From the NCBI GenBank assembly GCA_016787755.1, contig JAEUUA010000018.1, positions 124,001-188,000 of the forward strand: 64,000 nt of DNA, in the 5' to 3' direction. This document shows positions 1 through 9,431 of this stretch, in pieces. The DNA is from Cyclobacteriaceae bacterium (GTDB lineage Bacteria; Bacteroidota; Bacteroidia; Cytophagales; Cyclobacteriaceae). A program made the translations under genes and the position numbers. A model generated the notes under the pieces. That model made no database searches. It was given only the letters and a program-made list of their open reading frames with translations, and was not told the DNA's origin. The stretch's first letter is position 1. Each line of letters opens with the position of its first letter.

Positions 1-1278
1 GAGCGCATGAAGAAGATTGCTAATCTTGTGCTGAGTATGCCCGGAAAGAAGATTGTTGTTCTATCGGCTCTAAGCGGAACAACTAATGCGTTAGTGCGTA
101 TTGGCGAAAGTTTAATTGCCCAGCAGCATACAGCGGCTAATCAAGAAATGGCTGAGCTTGAGAAACACTATCAGCAATTTATACTTGAACTTTATGAAAG
201 CGAGGCCTATCAGGCCATCGGGCAGGAAATAGTAAGCAGGTACTTTAGTTTGTTTCGATTACTTGCTGCCGGAAAATTTGACGATAGAAGTTATCGCGAA
301 TTATTGGCGCAAGGTGAATTGATTTCAACGGAACTATTTTATCACCATCTGCAAGAGAAAAAAGTATCGGCACGACTACTTCCTGCTTTGCACTTTATGA
401 CCATTGATGAAAATCATGAACCTGAACTTGAAAAAATCAGCGAACGCCTTACACCCATTCTCGAAACGCTCAATTCAATCGATATTCTGGTAACGCAAGG
501 ATACATTTGCCGCAATCATCGCAACGAAATTGATAATTTAAAACGAGGTGGAAGTGATTATACTGCCTCATTAATTGGTGCTGCCATCCGTGCCGAAGAA
601 ATTCAGATTTGGACGGACATTGACGGTATGCACAACAACGATCCACGGATCGTTAAAAAAACAAGACCTATTGCAGAACTTACGTTCGATGAAGCCTCTG
701 AGCTTGCTTATTTTGGCGCAAAAATTTTGCACCCCTCTACCATTGTACCGGCACAGAAATATCATGTTCCGGTTCGGCTGAAAAATACCATGGATGAAAA
801 AGCCCCAGGCACTATTATTAGTGATAAAGGAAGCCGTGGTCAGTTTAAGGCTATTGCAGCAAAAGATGGTATTATAGCCATTCGCATTAAATCATCAAGA
901 ATGTTATTGGCGTATGGATTTTTAAGGCGCGTGTTTGAAGTGTTTGAAAAATTTAAAACACCCATTGACATGATTTCAACGTCAGAGGTGGCTGTATCTG
1001 TCACCATCGATGACGCCAAATACCTGGAACCCATCCTTGCCGAACTGAAAACATTTGGATCTATAGAGATTGACGAGAACCAAACCATTATCTGCATTGT
1101 GGGGAATATGCTGTCAGAAAAAGAAGGCGTTTTAAAAGAAATTTTCAATTCTTTATCAAAGGTAAATATCAGGATGGTTTCGTTTGGAGGAAGCCCAAAC
1201 AACATCTCCATATTAGTGCACACCAAAGAAAAGGATAGAATGCTAAACCTTTTAAACGAAGGGTTATTTGACCTTTAA
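1..1278 (+). CDS. lysC: Aspartokinase, 5' end outside window
   Basis: Aspartate kinase phosphorylates L-aspartate in the first step of the Lys/Thr/Met pathway. The reading frame is open from base 1, and the codons before the first ATG (base 7) encode Glu-Arg. In this family these residues normally follow the N-terminal KFGGTS motif, so the true start lies upstream and roughly 15-20 residues are missing. Visible hallmarks are the GGSDYTAS nucleotide/substrate motif (about residues 180-188 of the visible part), the kinase core, and a C-terminal half with two ACT-type regulatory repeats (from about residue 285). These suggest feedback inhibition by an amino acid. No homoserine dehydrogenase domain is fused: the protein stops after the ACT region, so it is the monofunctional type. 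A 111-bp gap follows before the TonB receptor. Identification is confident; which amino acid inhibits it cannot be read from the sequence. Confidence 0.95.
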   Translation, partial: ERMKKIANLVLSMPGKKIVVLSALSGTTNALVRIGESLIAQQHTAANQEMAELEKHYQQFILELYESEAYQAIGQEIVSRYFSLFRLLAAGKFDDRSYRELLAQGELISTELFYHHLQEKKVSARLLPALHFMTIDENHEPELEKISERLTPILETLNSIDILVTQGYICRNHRNEIDNLKRGGSDYTASLIGAAIRAEEIQIWTDIDGMHNNDPRIVKKTRPIAELTFDEASELAYFGAKILHPSTIVPAQKYHVPVRLKNTMDEKAPGTIISDKGSRGQFKAIAAKDGIIAIRIKSSRMLLAYGFLRRVFEVFEKFKTPIDMISTSEVAVSVTIDDAKYLEPILAELKTFGSIEIDENQTIICIVGNMLSEKEGVLKEIFNSLSKVNIRMVSFGGSPNNISILVHTKEKDRMLNLLNEGLFDL

Positions 1279-1389
1279 ATAATTTGAGAGTTGGTCAACT
1301 AGAATCTTCAGATTTTAGTTTAGATTTGGTAAACGGCATAATCTTTATTTAAGTGGTTATGTCCCCAACCTAAACCAAAACCAACTCTT

Positions 1390-4122
1390 ATGAAGAAAAG
1401 ACTACTTATTACAAGTATTTTACTCATAACGACCCTCAGCCTTATGGCACAGGAAAAAATCGTTAGCGGTACAGTAACAGAACAATCTACCGGGTCGCCA
1501 CTACCTGGAGTTAACGTAAGTGTAAAGGGTACCTCAACGGGAACTCAAACAGATGCCTCGGGGCAATTTCGTTTAAGCGTACCCTCCTCAATCAATTCCC
1601 TCACGTTCTCCTCCGTGGGATACAAATTGCAAGATGTTTCAATCCCCGCTTCGGGCGTTATTACAGTAGCCATGGAAGAGCAAGTCAATGAATTGGCAGA
1701 GATTGTTGTATCGGTGGGTCGAGGCTCAAACCGCACCATTACCGACACCCCGCTTCCCATTGATAATTTCTCGGCAGAGGAATTAAAAACTTCTGGGCAA
1801 GTATCGTTTGACAAAGCACTTCAATACCGGGTTCCTTCCTTTAATACAGTGAACACACCGGTGAACGATGCTACCTCGCTTTTTGACCCGTATGAAATTC
1901 GTAATCTAGGCCCCAGCCGTACGCTAATCCTGATTAATGGCAAGCGTAAAAACCTTACCTCCTTAGTCTATACTCAAACAGGCCCTGGCCGAGGTGAGAC
2001 CGGAGCTGATCTTTCAGCTATCCCAACAGACGCCATCAAACGAGTTGAAATTCTAAGAGATGGTGCATCTGCCCAGTATGGATCGGATGCCATTGCAGGT
2101 GTTATGAATATTATTCTTAAAGACCGCTATGATGCTACGTCTGTTTCGCTCACCACGGGTTCTACACTAAATTATGGTGGACTTAGTTATGGATTGAACT
2201 ACAATAGCGGAGCGAACTTTGGCAACAAGGGATTCATCAATTATCACATGTCTTTTAACAGAGAAGAAGCGGCTATCCGAAAAGATAAAATTGATGCGGT
2301 TAGCGATGCACGTGATTTGACTGGCGATGGCGACACCCCCGCTAACATTGCCATTGTACAGAGTTATTTACAAAAGTTTCCGGATGGAAATAATAAGAAT
2401 GGAACTCCTGATAATACATCTTCCAAATTCTTAGTAAACGGGGCGATTCCGGTTGGTGAAAATTCAGAAGTTTATTTTAACGCGGCCTACGTATTTAGAA
2501 AAACGGTTAGTAACGCAAACTTCCGTCAGCCTTATTGGAGAATAGACCATGGGTTATTGCACAAGACGGATGCAAGCCAACCAGACTATACCACCAATAC
2601 ATACGGAGGAGGAGTACAAGCCGAATTTGATGTAGACAAAGCTGCCGGGCTTTACAAAGGTTATATTGGCTATCAGCCTTCCTTTGAAGGAGACTTATCA
2701 GATTATAATGGCACCATCGGATTTCGCTCTCAGGATGTAGGCGGTTGGAAGCAAGACATGAGTCTTACAGTGGGTGGTAACAAAATGTTATTCACTGTGA
2801 ATAATACGGTAAATCGTTCACTTAGAGCTAATAGCCCTATATCCTTTAAACCGGGTGGTTTTTCTTTCAACCACTTAGTTGGAAATATGGATTTTTCTAA
2901 AGCCGTACGGGAGAATTTCTTTGTTGCTTTTGGATCAGAATTTCGGTCTGAATCATGGGAACTTATCGCAGGCGACACTGCTTCCTATTCAGGTGATGGC
3001 GCCAATTCATTCCCAGGCTTTCAACAAAGAAATGCTATCAAAGCCACCCGCTATAATATTGGGGTCTATGCAGATTTAACGTGGGATATTACTGACAACT
3101 TCTTGATTGGTGGTACCATTCGATCAGAAAAATACTCTGATTTTGGAGCAGCTAACGTGTATAAAATTACCTCTCGCTATAAAGTAGGTGAAACCTTTAC
3201 CATTCGTGGAGCCGTTTCTTCAGGCTTCAGAGCGCCAACCTTGCATCAACAATACTTATCGTTAAGTCAGGCTTCCTTTTCAGGGGGTGATATTGTAATC
3301 ACCGGATTAGCTAACAACTATAGTCGCGAGGCAAGTTTATTAGGTGTTCCAAGACTAAAGGCTGAGAAATCTCAAAACGTGTCGTTTGGTTTCGGTTTTA
3401 ATCCAAACAAGAATTTATCAATAACTGCAGATTATTATTCGATCAACATATCCGATCGAATTGTGTATGGCAGTGAAGTGAGTAATGCGCTTGTTGACAA
3501 TATTTCATTCTTTGTAAATGCGGCTGAAACTAAGACAACGGGTCTTGATGTAGTGGCTAGCTACAGAACTACAATGGGTCTTTCAAAATTGAGTGTTAAC
3601 CTGGCTGGTAATTACCGTATCAAAAATGAGTTAGTAGGTGGGTGGCAAGCTGTCAATAATAAAATTGGACTTCCAATTTATAACCAAACCAGCGAGTCCC
3701 TGCTTACTACAAGCCGTCCAAAATATAAGTACATATTGGGTGGTGATTTAATGAAGGGCAAATTAGGTATCAATTTGAATAATACTTTATTCGGACCTAC
3801 ACAATTCAATAATGCTGATCTAAGTTCTGATTTGAAACTTGAATTTTTACCTAAGGTGCTAACAGACTTGGGCATTTCTTATGACTTGAATCCTAAAACC
3901 TCTTTATCGATCACAGTTCAAAATCTCCTAAATATTATGCCGGAGTTTGAATTAAAAGCGCTCAATGCTGCAGGTCAAGCTATTTTAAATGATGAAGGTC
4001 AGGTAAAGGAACAAATAAGTTACATTACATTTAACGGACGTTATCCGGTTCTTTCTTATGATGGATCTCACTTTAGCCAAATGGGAACTACCTTCTTAGC
4101 AAAATTTACTTTTCAATTTTAA
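1390..4122 (+). CDS. TonB-dependent outer-membrane receptor with N-terminal carboxypeptidase-like domain
   Basis: A 910-aa outer-membrane active transporter. Residues 1-20 are a signal peptide ending Met-Ala-Gln. Residues about 22-110 form a carboxypeptidase-regulatory-like beta-sandwich (the GTV...GSPLPGVNVSVKG pattern), about 120-240 the plug domain (LILINGKRK, then VEILRDGASAQYGSDAIAGVMNI-like), and the rest a beta-barrel ending in Phe-Thr-Phe-Gln-Phe, the usual terminal aromatic signature. It lacks a SusD partner and the SusC signature, so it is better called a general TonB receptor than a SusC. The substrate is unknown, and no siderophore or vitamin genes lie nearby. A strong rho-independent terminator follows directly, so it is probably monocistronic. 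A TAGATTTG sequence at 1321-1328 resembles a Bacteroidota -7 box, but no good -33 element was seen. Confidence 0.92.
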   Translation: MKKRLLITSILLITTLSLMAQEKIVSGTVTEQSTGSPLPGVNVSVKGTSTGTQTDASGQFRLSVPSSINSLTFSSVGYKLQDVSIPASGVITVAMEEQVNELAEIVVSVGRGSNRTITDTPLPIDNFSAEELKTSGQVSFDKALQYRVPSFNTVNTPVNDATSLFDPYEIRNLGPSRTLILINGKRKNLTSLVYTQTGPGRGETGADLSAIPTDAIKRVEILRDGASAQYGSDAIAGVMNIILKDRYDATSVSLTTGSTLNYGGLSYGLNYNSGANFGNKGFINYHMSFNREEAAIRKDKIDAVSDARDLTGDGDTPANIAIVQSYLQKFPDGNNKNGTPDNTSSKFLVNGAIPVGENSEVYFNAAYVFRKTVSNANFRQPYWRIDHGLLHKTDASQPDYTTNTYGGGVQAEFDVDKAAGLYKGYIGYQPSFEGDLSDYNGTIGFRSQDVGGWKQDMSLTVGGNKMLFTVNNTVNRSLRANSPISFKPGGFSFNHLVGNMDFSKAVRENFFVAFGSEFRSESWELIAGDTASYSGDGANSFPGFQQRNAIKATRYNIGVYADLTWDITDNFLIGGTIRSEKYSDFGAANVYKITSRYKVGETFTIRGAVSSGFRAPTLHQQYLSLSQASFSGGDIVITGLANNYSREASLLGVPRLKAEKSQNVSFGFGFNPNKNLSITADYYSINISDRIVYGSEVSNALVDNISFFVNAAETKTTGLDVVASYRTTMGLSKLSVNLAGNYRIKNELVGGWQAVNNKIGLPIYNQTSESLLTTSRPKYKYILGGDLMKGKLGINLNNTLFGPTQFNNADLSSDLKLEFLPKVLTDLGISYDLNPKTSLSITVQNLLNIMPEFELKALNAAGQAILNDEGQVKEQISYITFNGRYPVLSYDGSHFSQMGTTFLAKFTFQF

Positions 4123-4147
4123 ACATTAACTAGCCATTTATCGAATT

Positions 4148-4180
4148 AAAGGGGTTGCACAAGTATGCAACCCCTTTTTT
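4148..4180 (+). terminator. Rho-independent terminator after TonB receptor
   Basis: A perfect 12-bp stem (AAAGGGGTTGCA / TGCAACCCCTTT, 4148-4159 and 4166-4177) with a 6-nt loop, followed by T residues. It lies 25 bp after the receptor stop codon and 40 bp before the next start. Confidence 0.9.
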
Positions 4181-4220
4181 ATCTTACTGCCAATTATTAT
4201 CATAGCCAGTAAATTTTAGA

Positions 4221-5108
4221 ATGAATAAACCCTTTCTGCATTATATTCTTACCGGTATTATTTTTTCAATTCTCTGGTCGTCTGCCTCTATTGCCGGAAA
4301 ATTTGGATTACTTTCTGTCGAGCCGTTGGTCTTGTTTACGGTTCGGTTTATACTGGCCGGTGTTGTAATGCTCCTCTATGCGCACGGGCTTAAAAAAAGT
4401 AGAATTCCGAGCGGCAAAGAATGGAAACACCTTATCATTTTCGGAGCGTTTAATACCGCTCTCTATTTAGGAATTTTTATCATAGCACTGCAGTATATCA
4501 CAGCCGGGTTAACCGTTTTAGCTATTGCTCTTAATCCCTTATTCATTAGCCTTATGACTTCTATTTGGTCAAAGGCAAAAGTATCAGCGGCTGTATGGCT
4601 GAGTATTGCGCTCGGGATTGCAGGAGTTTTTATTGCCTCGTATCCATTACTCAATGCACAGGAAATGACCACGGCCGGGTTGCTCCTGTTAGCACTAAGC
4701 ATGGTTGCCTACTCATTTGGATCTGTCTACTACTCATCTGTAAAATGGCACCTCGATCGGGTAACCATTAATGGTTGGCAAGTTTTAATTGGAGGAATTC
4801 TGATCATGCCTTTTGCTTTTCTGTTTCACTCACAACACAACCAGCTTGATCTCCGGTTTTGGCTTTCCCTGATGTGGTTAGTGGTACCGGTGTCTATTAT
4901 GGCCGTACAACTTTGGCTTATCTTATTAAAGGAAGATGCCATACGCGCTTCCTTTTGGTTATATCTGTGCCCTATTTTTGGACTTATCTTTTCTGCCATT
5001 CTTTTAGCAGAGCCTCTTTCCTGGTATACATTTTTTGGAACTGTGCTTGTGTTAGGTGCCCTATTTATGGGGCAGAGAAAAAAACTTTCCTTGAAGAGAG
5101 GTAATTAA
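4221..5108 (+). CDS. EamA/DMT-family inner-membrane transporter
   Basis: A 295-aa protein consisting almost entirely of hydrophobic helices (about ten) in two homologous halves, typical of the drug/metabolite transporter (EamA) family. The first half carries the family's N-terminal pattern (WSSASIAGK, then FTVRFILAG), and the second half starts near residue 155 (LLLLALSMVAYSFGSVYY). Length fits the usual 280-300 residues. The transported compound cannot be predicted. It stands alone between a terminator and the nhaD genes on the same strand, with 131 bp before the next start. Confidence 0.88.
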   Translation: MNKPFLHYILTGIIFSILWSSASIAGKFGLLSVEPLVLFTVRFILAGVVMLLYAHGLKKSRIPSGKEWKHLIIFGAFNTALYLGIFIIALQYITAGLTVLAIALNPLFISLMTSIWSKAKVSAAVWLSIALGIAGVFIASYPLLNAQEMTTAGLLLLALSMVAYSFGSVYYSSVKWHLDRVTINGWQVLIGGILIMPFAFLFHSQHNQLDLRFWLSLMWLVVPVSIMAVQLWLILLKEDAIRASFWLYLCPIFGLIFSAILLAEPLSWYTFFGTVLVLGALFMGQRKKLSLKRGN

Positions 5109-5239
5109 AACAGTCATCGAAACCGCTCATCAAAAAATGTAATCATCTAACACCATGTGGCTTCTTTCGAAGATTTATTCTCATTCCTTCGCAAAACTTT
5201 CTTTTTCATTTATATTTACCTACCCTCAAAAAATAAATT

Positions 5240-6547
5240 ATGGTAGCGATTGTAATTATCATTTTTGTTGTTGGCTACCTGGCCATCGCCCTTGAACATC
5301 CCATCAAAATAAATAAAACAGCCTCTGCACTTTTAACAGGGGTTATCTGCTGGACCTTATATGCACTATCATCCCCCGATTCGATTCATCACATTGGTGA
5401 ACAATTGGGCGAACATCTTGCCGAGATCTCAGCCATTCTATTCTTCCTGATGGGCGCAATGACCATTGTCGAGTTGGTGGATGCCTACCAGGGTTTTCGA
5501 ATTATAACAGATCGCATCAATACCAAAAATCCCAAAAAGCTTTTATGGATTATCTGTTCCCTTACTTTCTTTCTCTCAGCCATTCTTGACAACCTGACTA
5601 CTTCGATTGTTATGATTTCGTTGATCAGAAAGTTGGTCCCCAATAAACAGATGCGTTTATTTTTTGCAGGTATGATCGTTGTTGCGGCTAACGCAGGAGG
5701 AGCATGGTCTCCCATTGGAGATGTAACTACCACGATGTTATGGATTGGTGGGCAAATTTCTTCCGGCAATATCATGTTAACACTTTTCTTACCGAGCCTG
5801 GTGTGTATGGTTGTACCATTAATCTATCTTCAATTTACTTTAAAGGGTGAACTTGGTCATGCAGGAAGTCACGAACATAGCAATGACCATGGACATGGAG
5901 GCGCACCGATAAAAGGTTCCACTACGATGTTGATTATGGGAGTTGGTGGGCTAGTGTCTGTTCCGATCTTTAAAACAGTAACGCATCTTCCGCCATACTT
6001 AGGAATGTTATTGGCACTGGGTGTGCTTTGGGTAGTTTCTGAATTGATTAATCCTGACATGGATGAAGCCGACAAGCGTCCTTACACGGCCGCAGGTGCA
6101 TTAACCCGAATAGACGTACCCAGTGTACTTTTCTTTCTAGGGATTCTGTTAGCGGTGGGTGCTTTGCAATCCATGGAAATACTGGGTCATTTCGCCATGT
6201 GGCTTGACGAAACAGTTGGTGATCAAAGAATCATCATAACATTAATAGGAATTTTATCATCCATTGTTGATAACGTTCCCTTGGTTGCTGCCAGCATGGG
6301 GATGTACGATATGAACATTTACCCTCAGGATCATTTGATATGGGAGTACTTAGCCTATTGCGCGGGTACGGGAGGAAGCATATTAATTATTGGTTCGGCT
6401 GCCGGAGTTGCCGTAATGGGGATGGAAAAAATTGATTTCATCTGGTACATCAAACGAATTTCCTTATTAGCCATGCTAGGATACTTTGCAGGCGCAATTA
6501 TTTACCTGATTATTCAACCCTACCTGGCAGTTCATCATGCTGTGTAA
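5240..6547 (+). CDS. nhaD: NhaD-type Na+/H+ antiporter, copy 1
   Basis: A 435-aa polytopic inner-membrane antiporter of the NhaD/ion transporter superfamily, exchanging cytoplasmic Na+ (or Li+) for protons. Conserved NhaD stretches are visible: AMTIVELVDAYQGF, LDNLTTSIVM, AGGAWSPIGDVTTTMLW, DVPSVLFFLGILLAVGAL, and near the C-terminus the VDNVPLVAASMGMY and AGTGGSILIIGSAAGVAVMGM motifs. A loop at about residues 203-225 is rich in histidine (HEHSNDHGHGG), which the downstream paralogue lacks. It forms a tandem pair with the next gene (90 bp apart, same strand). TATATTTA at 5211-5218 is a near-match to a -7 promoter box. The family call is firm; sodium specificity is inferred from the family. 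Confidence 0.93.
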   Translation: MVAIVIIIFVVGYLAIALEHPIKINKTASALLTGVICWTLYALSSPDSIHHIGEQLGEHLAEISAILFFLMGAMTIVELVDAYQGFRIITDRINTKNPKKLLWIICSLTFFLSAILDNLTTSIVMISLIRKLVPNKQMRLFFAGMIVVAANAGGAWSPIGDVTTTMLWIGGQISSGNIMLTLFLPSLVCMVVPLIYLQFTLKGELGHAGSHEHSNDHGHGGAPIKGSTTMLIMGVGGLVSVPIFKTVTHLPPYLGMLLALGVLWVVSELINPDMDEADKRPYTAAGALTRIDVPSVLFFLGILLAVGALQSMEILGHFAMWLDETVGDQRIIITLIGILSSIVDNVPLVAASMGMYDMNIYPQDHLIWEYLAYCAGTGGSILIIGSAAGVAVMGMEKIDFIWYIKRISLLAMLGYFAGAIIYLIIQPYLAVHHAV

Positions 6548-6637
6548 GATTAGTCGGTGAGTAAACTAATTCCCTGAGGTTACTTGCTCCCTATCATTCT
6601 GCGGTGGTATATTGTTGTATAAACCCCCCCACTCTTC

Positions 6638-8032
6638 ATGGAAGCTCTTATTATTGTTGTTTTTGTGATTGGCTACTTTGCAATCGCGCTGGAGCACCCT
6701 TTAAAAATTAATAAAACAGCTTCCGCTTTATTAACGGGAGTGTTATGCTGGACATTCTTCATTCTTTCCAATCCTTCCCATTCTATTCTCTCCAGCTCAG
6801 CATTTTCAACATTTTCAGAACATTTAAAATTAGAAACAGGAGTCACGAAATATGCAGCCTTTTCTCAAATTGAGTTATACAGAGAATTCGTATTAAGTCA
6901 ATTGAATGAACATTTAGCTGGCATCTCACAAATCCTGTTCTTTTTGCTAGGCGCTATGACGATTGTTGAACTGGTAGACGCGCATCATGGCTTTCGCTTT
7001 ATAACAGATCGTATCCATACAAAAAATCCAAAAGTACTCCTTTGGATTGTTGCCTGGGTGGCGTTTTTCTTATCTTCTATTCTTGATAATCTTACCACCA
7101 CCATTGTAATGGTTTCTCTTTTGCGAAAACTCATTCCTGATAAACAAATGCGTTTGTTCTTTGTAGGCATCATTGTTATTGCTGCTAATGCGGGAGGTGC
7201 ATGGACCCCGATTGGGGATGTTACTACTACAATGTTATGGATAGGGGGACAGATTTCTACAGGGAATATTATGGTCACTCTTTTCTTACCCAGTGTCACT
7301 TGCTTATTAATTCCACTGCTTGTACTCAATTTTACATTAAAGGGAACGTTAGGCCACGCTGATCATAAATCCGGAGATACAGATGAAGTAGTTAAATCGG
7401 GTAGGATTATGCTTTTACTGGGCGTTGGCGCTCTGGTTTTTGTTCCCATCTTTAAAACAGTTACACACATGCCTCCGTATGTTGGCATGCTCCTGGGTTT
7501 AGGTGTTCTTTGGGTAGTCTCTGAATTCATTAATCCAGATTTGGATGACTCTATCAAAAAAAATTACACCGCTGCGGGTGCATTATCCCGGGTTGATGTG
7601 CCCAGTGTACTTTTTTTTCTTGGCATTTTGATGGCAGTGGGAGCGTTAGAATCTATGCAGCTGCTGCATCACCTCGCAACCTGGCTAGATCATACATTTG
7701 GTGACCAACGTATTATTGTAACTCTTATTGGAATGCTATCGGCCGTTGTAGATAATGTGCCCTTAGTGGCCGCCAGCATGGGTATGTACAACATGGATAT
7801 GTATTATCAGGATCATATGGTGTGGGAGTACCTTGCCTATTGTGCGGGCACCGGAGGAAGCATACTCATCATTGGATCAGCGGCAGGGGTGGCTGCTATG
7901 GGAATGGAAAAAATTGATTTTATCTGGTATGTTAAAAGAATCTCCTTACTGGCCTTGCTTGGGTATTTTGCAGGCGCAATCATCTATCTTCTTATTCAAC
8001 CTTACCTCGCAGTCCATCCGCCAGTTCATTAA
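6638..8032 (+). CDS. nhaD: NhaD-type Na+/H+ antiporter, copy 2 (tandem paralogue)
   Basis: A 464-aa paralogue of the preceding gene, collinear along nearly its whole length, with the same motifs (LDNLTTTIVM, AGGAWTPIGDVTTTMLW, VDNVPLVAASMGMY, AGTGGSILIIGSAAGVAAMGM). It differs in two places. It has about 35 extra residues in the N-terminal loop (roughly residues 45-85, before the QLNEHLAGIS segment). It also lacks the histidine cluster in the central loop, which reads GHADHKSGDTDE instead. Tandem duplication followed by divergence is the simplest explanation. It is convergent with the Ca2+/Na+ exchanger, with only 39 bp between the two stops. That gap includes an imperfect hairpin (AATGAG/CTCATT, 8032-8060) without a clear T tract. 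Confidence 0.93.
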   Translation: MEALIIVVFVIGYFAIALEHPLKINKTASALLTGVLCWTFFILSNPSHSILSSSAFSTFSEHLKLETGVTKYAAFSQIELYREFVLSQLNEHLAGISQILFFLLGAMTIVELVDAHHGFRFITDRIHTKNPKVLLWIVAWVAFFLSSILDNLTTTIVMVSLLRKLIPDKQMRLFFVGIIVIAANAGGAWTPIGDVTTTMLWIGGQISTGNIMVTLFLPSVTCLLIPLLVLNFTLKGTLGHADHKSGDTDEVVKSGRIMLLLGVGALVFVPIFKTVTHMPPYVGMLLGLGVLWVVSEFINPDLDDSIKKNYTAAGALSRVDVPSVLFFLGILMAVGALESMQLLHHLATWLDHTFGDQRIIVTLIGMLSAVVDNVPLVAASMGMYNMDMYYQDHMVWEYLAYCAGTGGSILIIGSAAGVAAMGMEKIDFIWYVKRISLLALLGYFAGAIIYLLIQPYLAVHPPVH

Positions 8033-8071
8033 ATGAGAAAAGGGTATGGCCCTACTCATTGCTCCCTGTTG

Positions 8072-9025
8072 CTATGACAAGATCAGTACCATTGTATATA
8101 TAAAATAACCGATTAACATCAGCAGTGCTTCCCAACGATCGAGCTTTCTGTGATTGATGGTAAACATGAATATGATTAATGACACCGTAGCACCTACTAG
8201 CACATACAGGTCAAAGTTCATGGAAATATTAAATGGAGTTGGATGAATCACTCCGGTAATCCCGAGAATGAAAAAGATATTAAAAATATTTGATCCTATT
8301 ACGTTTCCTATTGCAATGTCTGTATTTCTGCGATATGCAGCAACTGCTGAAGTGGCAAGTTCCGGAAGTGAGGTTCCGGCAGCTAATATGGTTAATCCTA
8401 TAAGTCTTTCACTCAATCCATAATGCTTTGCAATAGCAACAGCATTATCTACCACAAGACTGCCTCCCCCCACAAGCATTGCTAAGCCAAGTAAAATAAA
8501 CAGGATGGAAAGAGAGGTACTGTATAATTTTATAGTATCCTCAGTCTCAGATTCCTTTTTCATAGTTCGGGTGATGTAGTACATAAAAGCTCCAAAGAAT
8601 ATTAATAATATCAGTGCGTCCACACGACTAAGCATATTCTCACTACTACCCCAAATCAAAACGTCATTGACCAGAACAAAAAGTACCAAAGCAGCCATTA
8701 ATGAAAGGGGCACTTCGAACGAAATGGTATTTCGATGAACCACTAATGGGTAAATCAGACCTGATACACCCAAAATGAATAAAAGATTAAAAATATTACT
8801 CCCGATAATATTCCCAAACGCAGCATCATTATATCCTTTAAAGGAAGACATAATGTTTACCAACAATTCGGGGGTGGATGTGCCAAAGGCCACCACAGTA
8901 AGACCAATAGCAAGGTTTGAAATATTAAATTTTTTGGCAACGGAGGATGATCCGTTGACTAAGAAATCAGCTCCTTTTATCAGAACGACAAATCCGAGCA
9001 ATAATAATACGAAAGCAAACAACAT
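8072..9025 (-). CDS. Calcium/sodium antiporter (CaCA family, YrbG-like)
   Basis: A 317-aa inner-membrane cation exchanger with about ten helices. The two diagnostic alpha-repeats are clear: GTSTPELLVN...GNIIGSNIFN (about residues 48-85) and GTSLPELATS...GNVIGSNIFN (about residues 215-255). Their acidic and Ser/Thr residues bind the cation in this family. Length matches bacterial YrbG-type exchangers (300-330). It faces the nhaD pair convergently, which groups three Na+-linked transporters within 4 kb. Co-regulation is not shown, because the strands are opposite. Confidence 0.92.
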   Translation of the reverse strand: MLFAFVLLLLGFVVLIKGADFLVNGSSSVAKKFNISNLAIGLTVVAFGTSTPELLVNIMSSFKGYNDAAFGNIIGSNIFNLLFILGVSGLIYPLVVHRNTISFEVPLSLMAALVLFVLVNDVLIWGSSENMLSRVDALILLIFFGAFMYYITRTMKKESETEDTIKLYSTSLSILFILLGLAMLVGGGSLVVDNAVAIAKHYGLSERLIGLTILAAGTSLPELATSAVAAYRRNTDIAIGNVIGSNIFNIFFILGITGVIHPTPFNISMNFDLYVLVGATVSLIIFMFTINHRKLDRWEALLMLIGYFIYTMVLILS

Positions 9026-9045
9026 GGGATTTTAGATTTGGATTG

Positions 9046-9075
9046 AAAATAAGAAAGACTCTTAATGAAGAGTCT
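9046..9075 (-). terminator. Hairpin terminator after the small lipoprotein gene
   Basis: A perfect 8-bp stem (AGACTCTT/AAGAGTCT, 9056-9063 and 9068-9075) with a 4-nt loop starts right at the stop codon of the minus-strand lipoprotein gene. On the minus strand it is followed by a T-rich run (TTCTTATTTTC). It separates that gene from the exchanger. Confidence 0.7.
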
Positions 9076-9399
9076 CTAAATCCTTAAAACGCCAAGCGTG
9101 AGATAAATTGAAATTACATTCTTATTGTTAGGTATTACCCGATCGATTGTCTTTTGCGCCACTATTACTCTTACCGGAAAAGACAAAAATTGACCAGTTC
9201 GCTGTTCGACCTTAATCAGTGAAGTTCCACATGACGGAATTGGATTAAGCGCATGAGGAATGAAATCCTGCCCTGCAGCCACAAAATAAGTTTTGCTACT
9301 TTCAAAAACCCTTGAAGGTTTGGTGCCGGAACATGAAATGAAAAAAATGGTGACGAGAAGTGGAAACGCAATTATTAAAAAGGTGCGCAGATAAGCCAT
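9076..9399 (-). CDS. Small hypothetical lipoprotein
   Basis: A 107-aa protein with a lipoprotein signal: a hydrophobic stretch (residues 5-21) ending in a lipobox with Cys-23 (Phe-Ile-Ser-Cys), so it is probably anchored in an envelope membrane. The mature part contains SSKTYFVAAGQDFIPHALNPIPSCGTSLIKVEQRTGQ and a short beta-rich tail; I recognise no domain. It follows the dehydrogenase gene on the same strand after 32 bp and may be co-transcribed with it. A hairpin terminator follows immediately. Confidence 0.6.
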   Translation of the reverse strand: MAYLRTFLIIAFPLLVTIFFISCSGTKPSRVFESSKTYFVAAGQDFIPHALNPIPSCGTSLIKVEQRTGQFLSFPVRVIVAQKTIDRVIPNNKNVISIYLTLGVLRI

Positions 9400-9431
9400 T
9401 TACTAAAGTACAGAATATTTTGAAATTGTGT

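Noticed and set aside
840..1226. A 128-codon antisense frame inside aspartokinase
   Set aside because: It is a shadow of the conserved aspartokinase coding frame.
1321..1328. TAGATTTG as the promoter of the TonB receptor
   Set aside because: It matches only the -7 consensus; no -33 element at 17-21 bp, and such boxes are frequent by chance.
8032..8060. Hairpin AATGAG/CTCATT between convergent nhaD and the exchanger as terminator
   Set aside because: Short, interrupted stem and no T tract on either strand; kept only as a remark.
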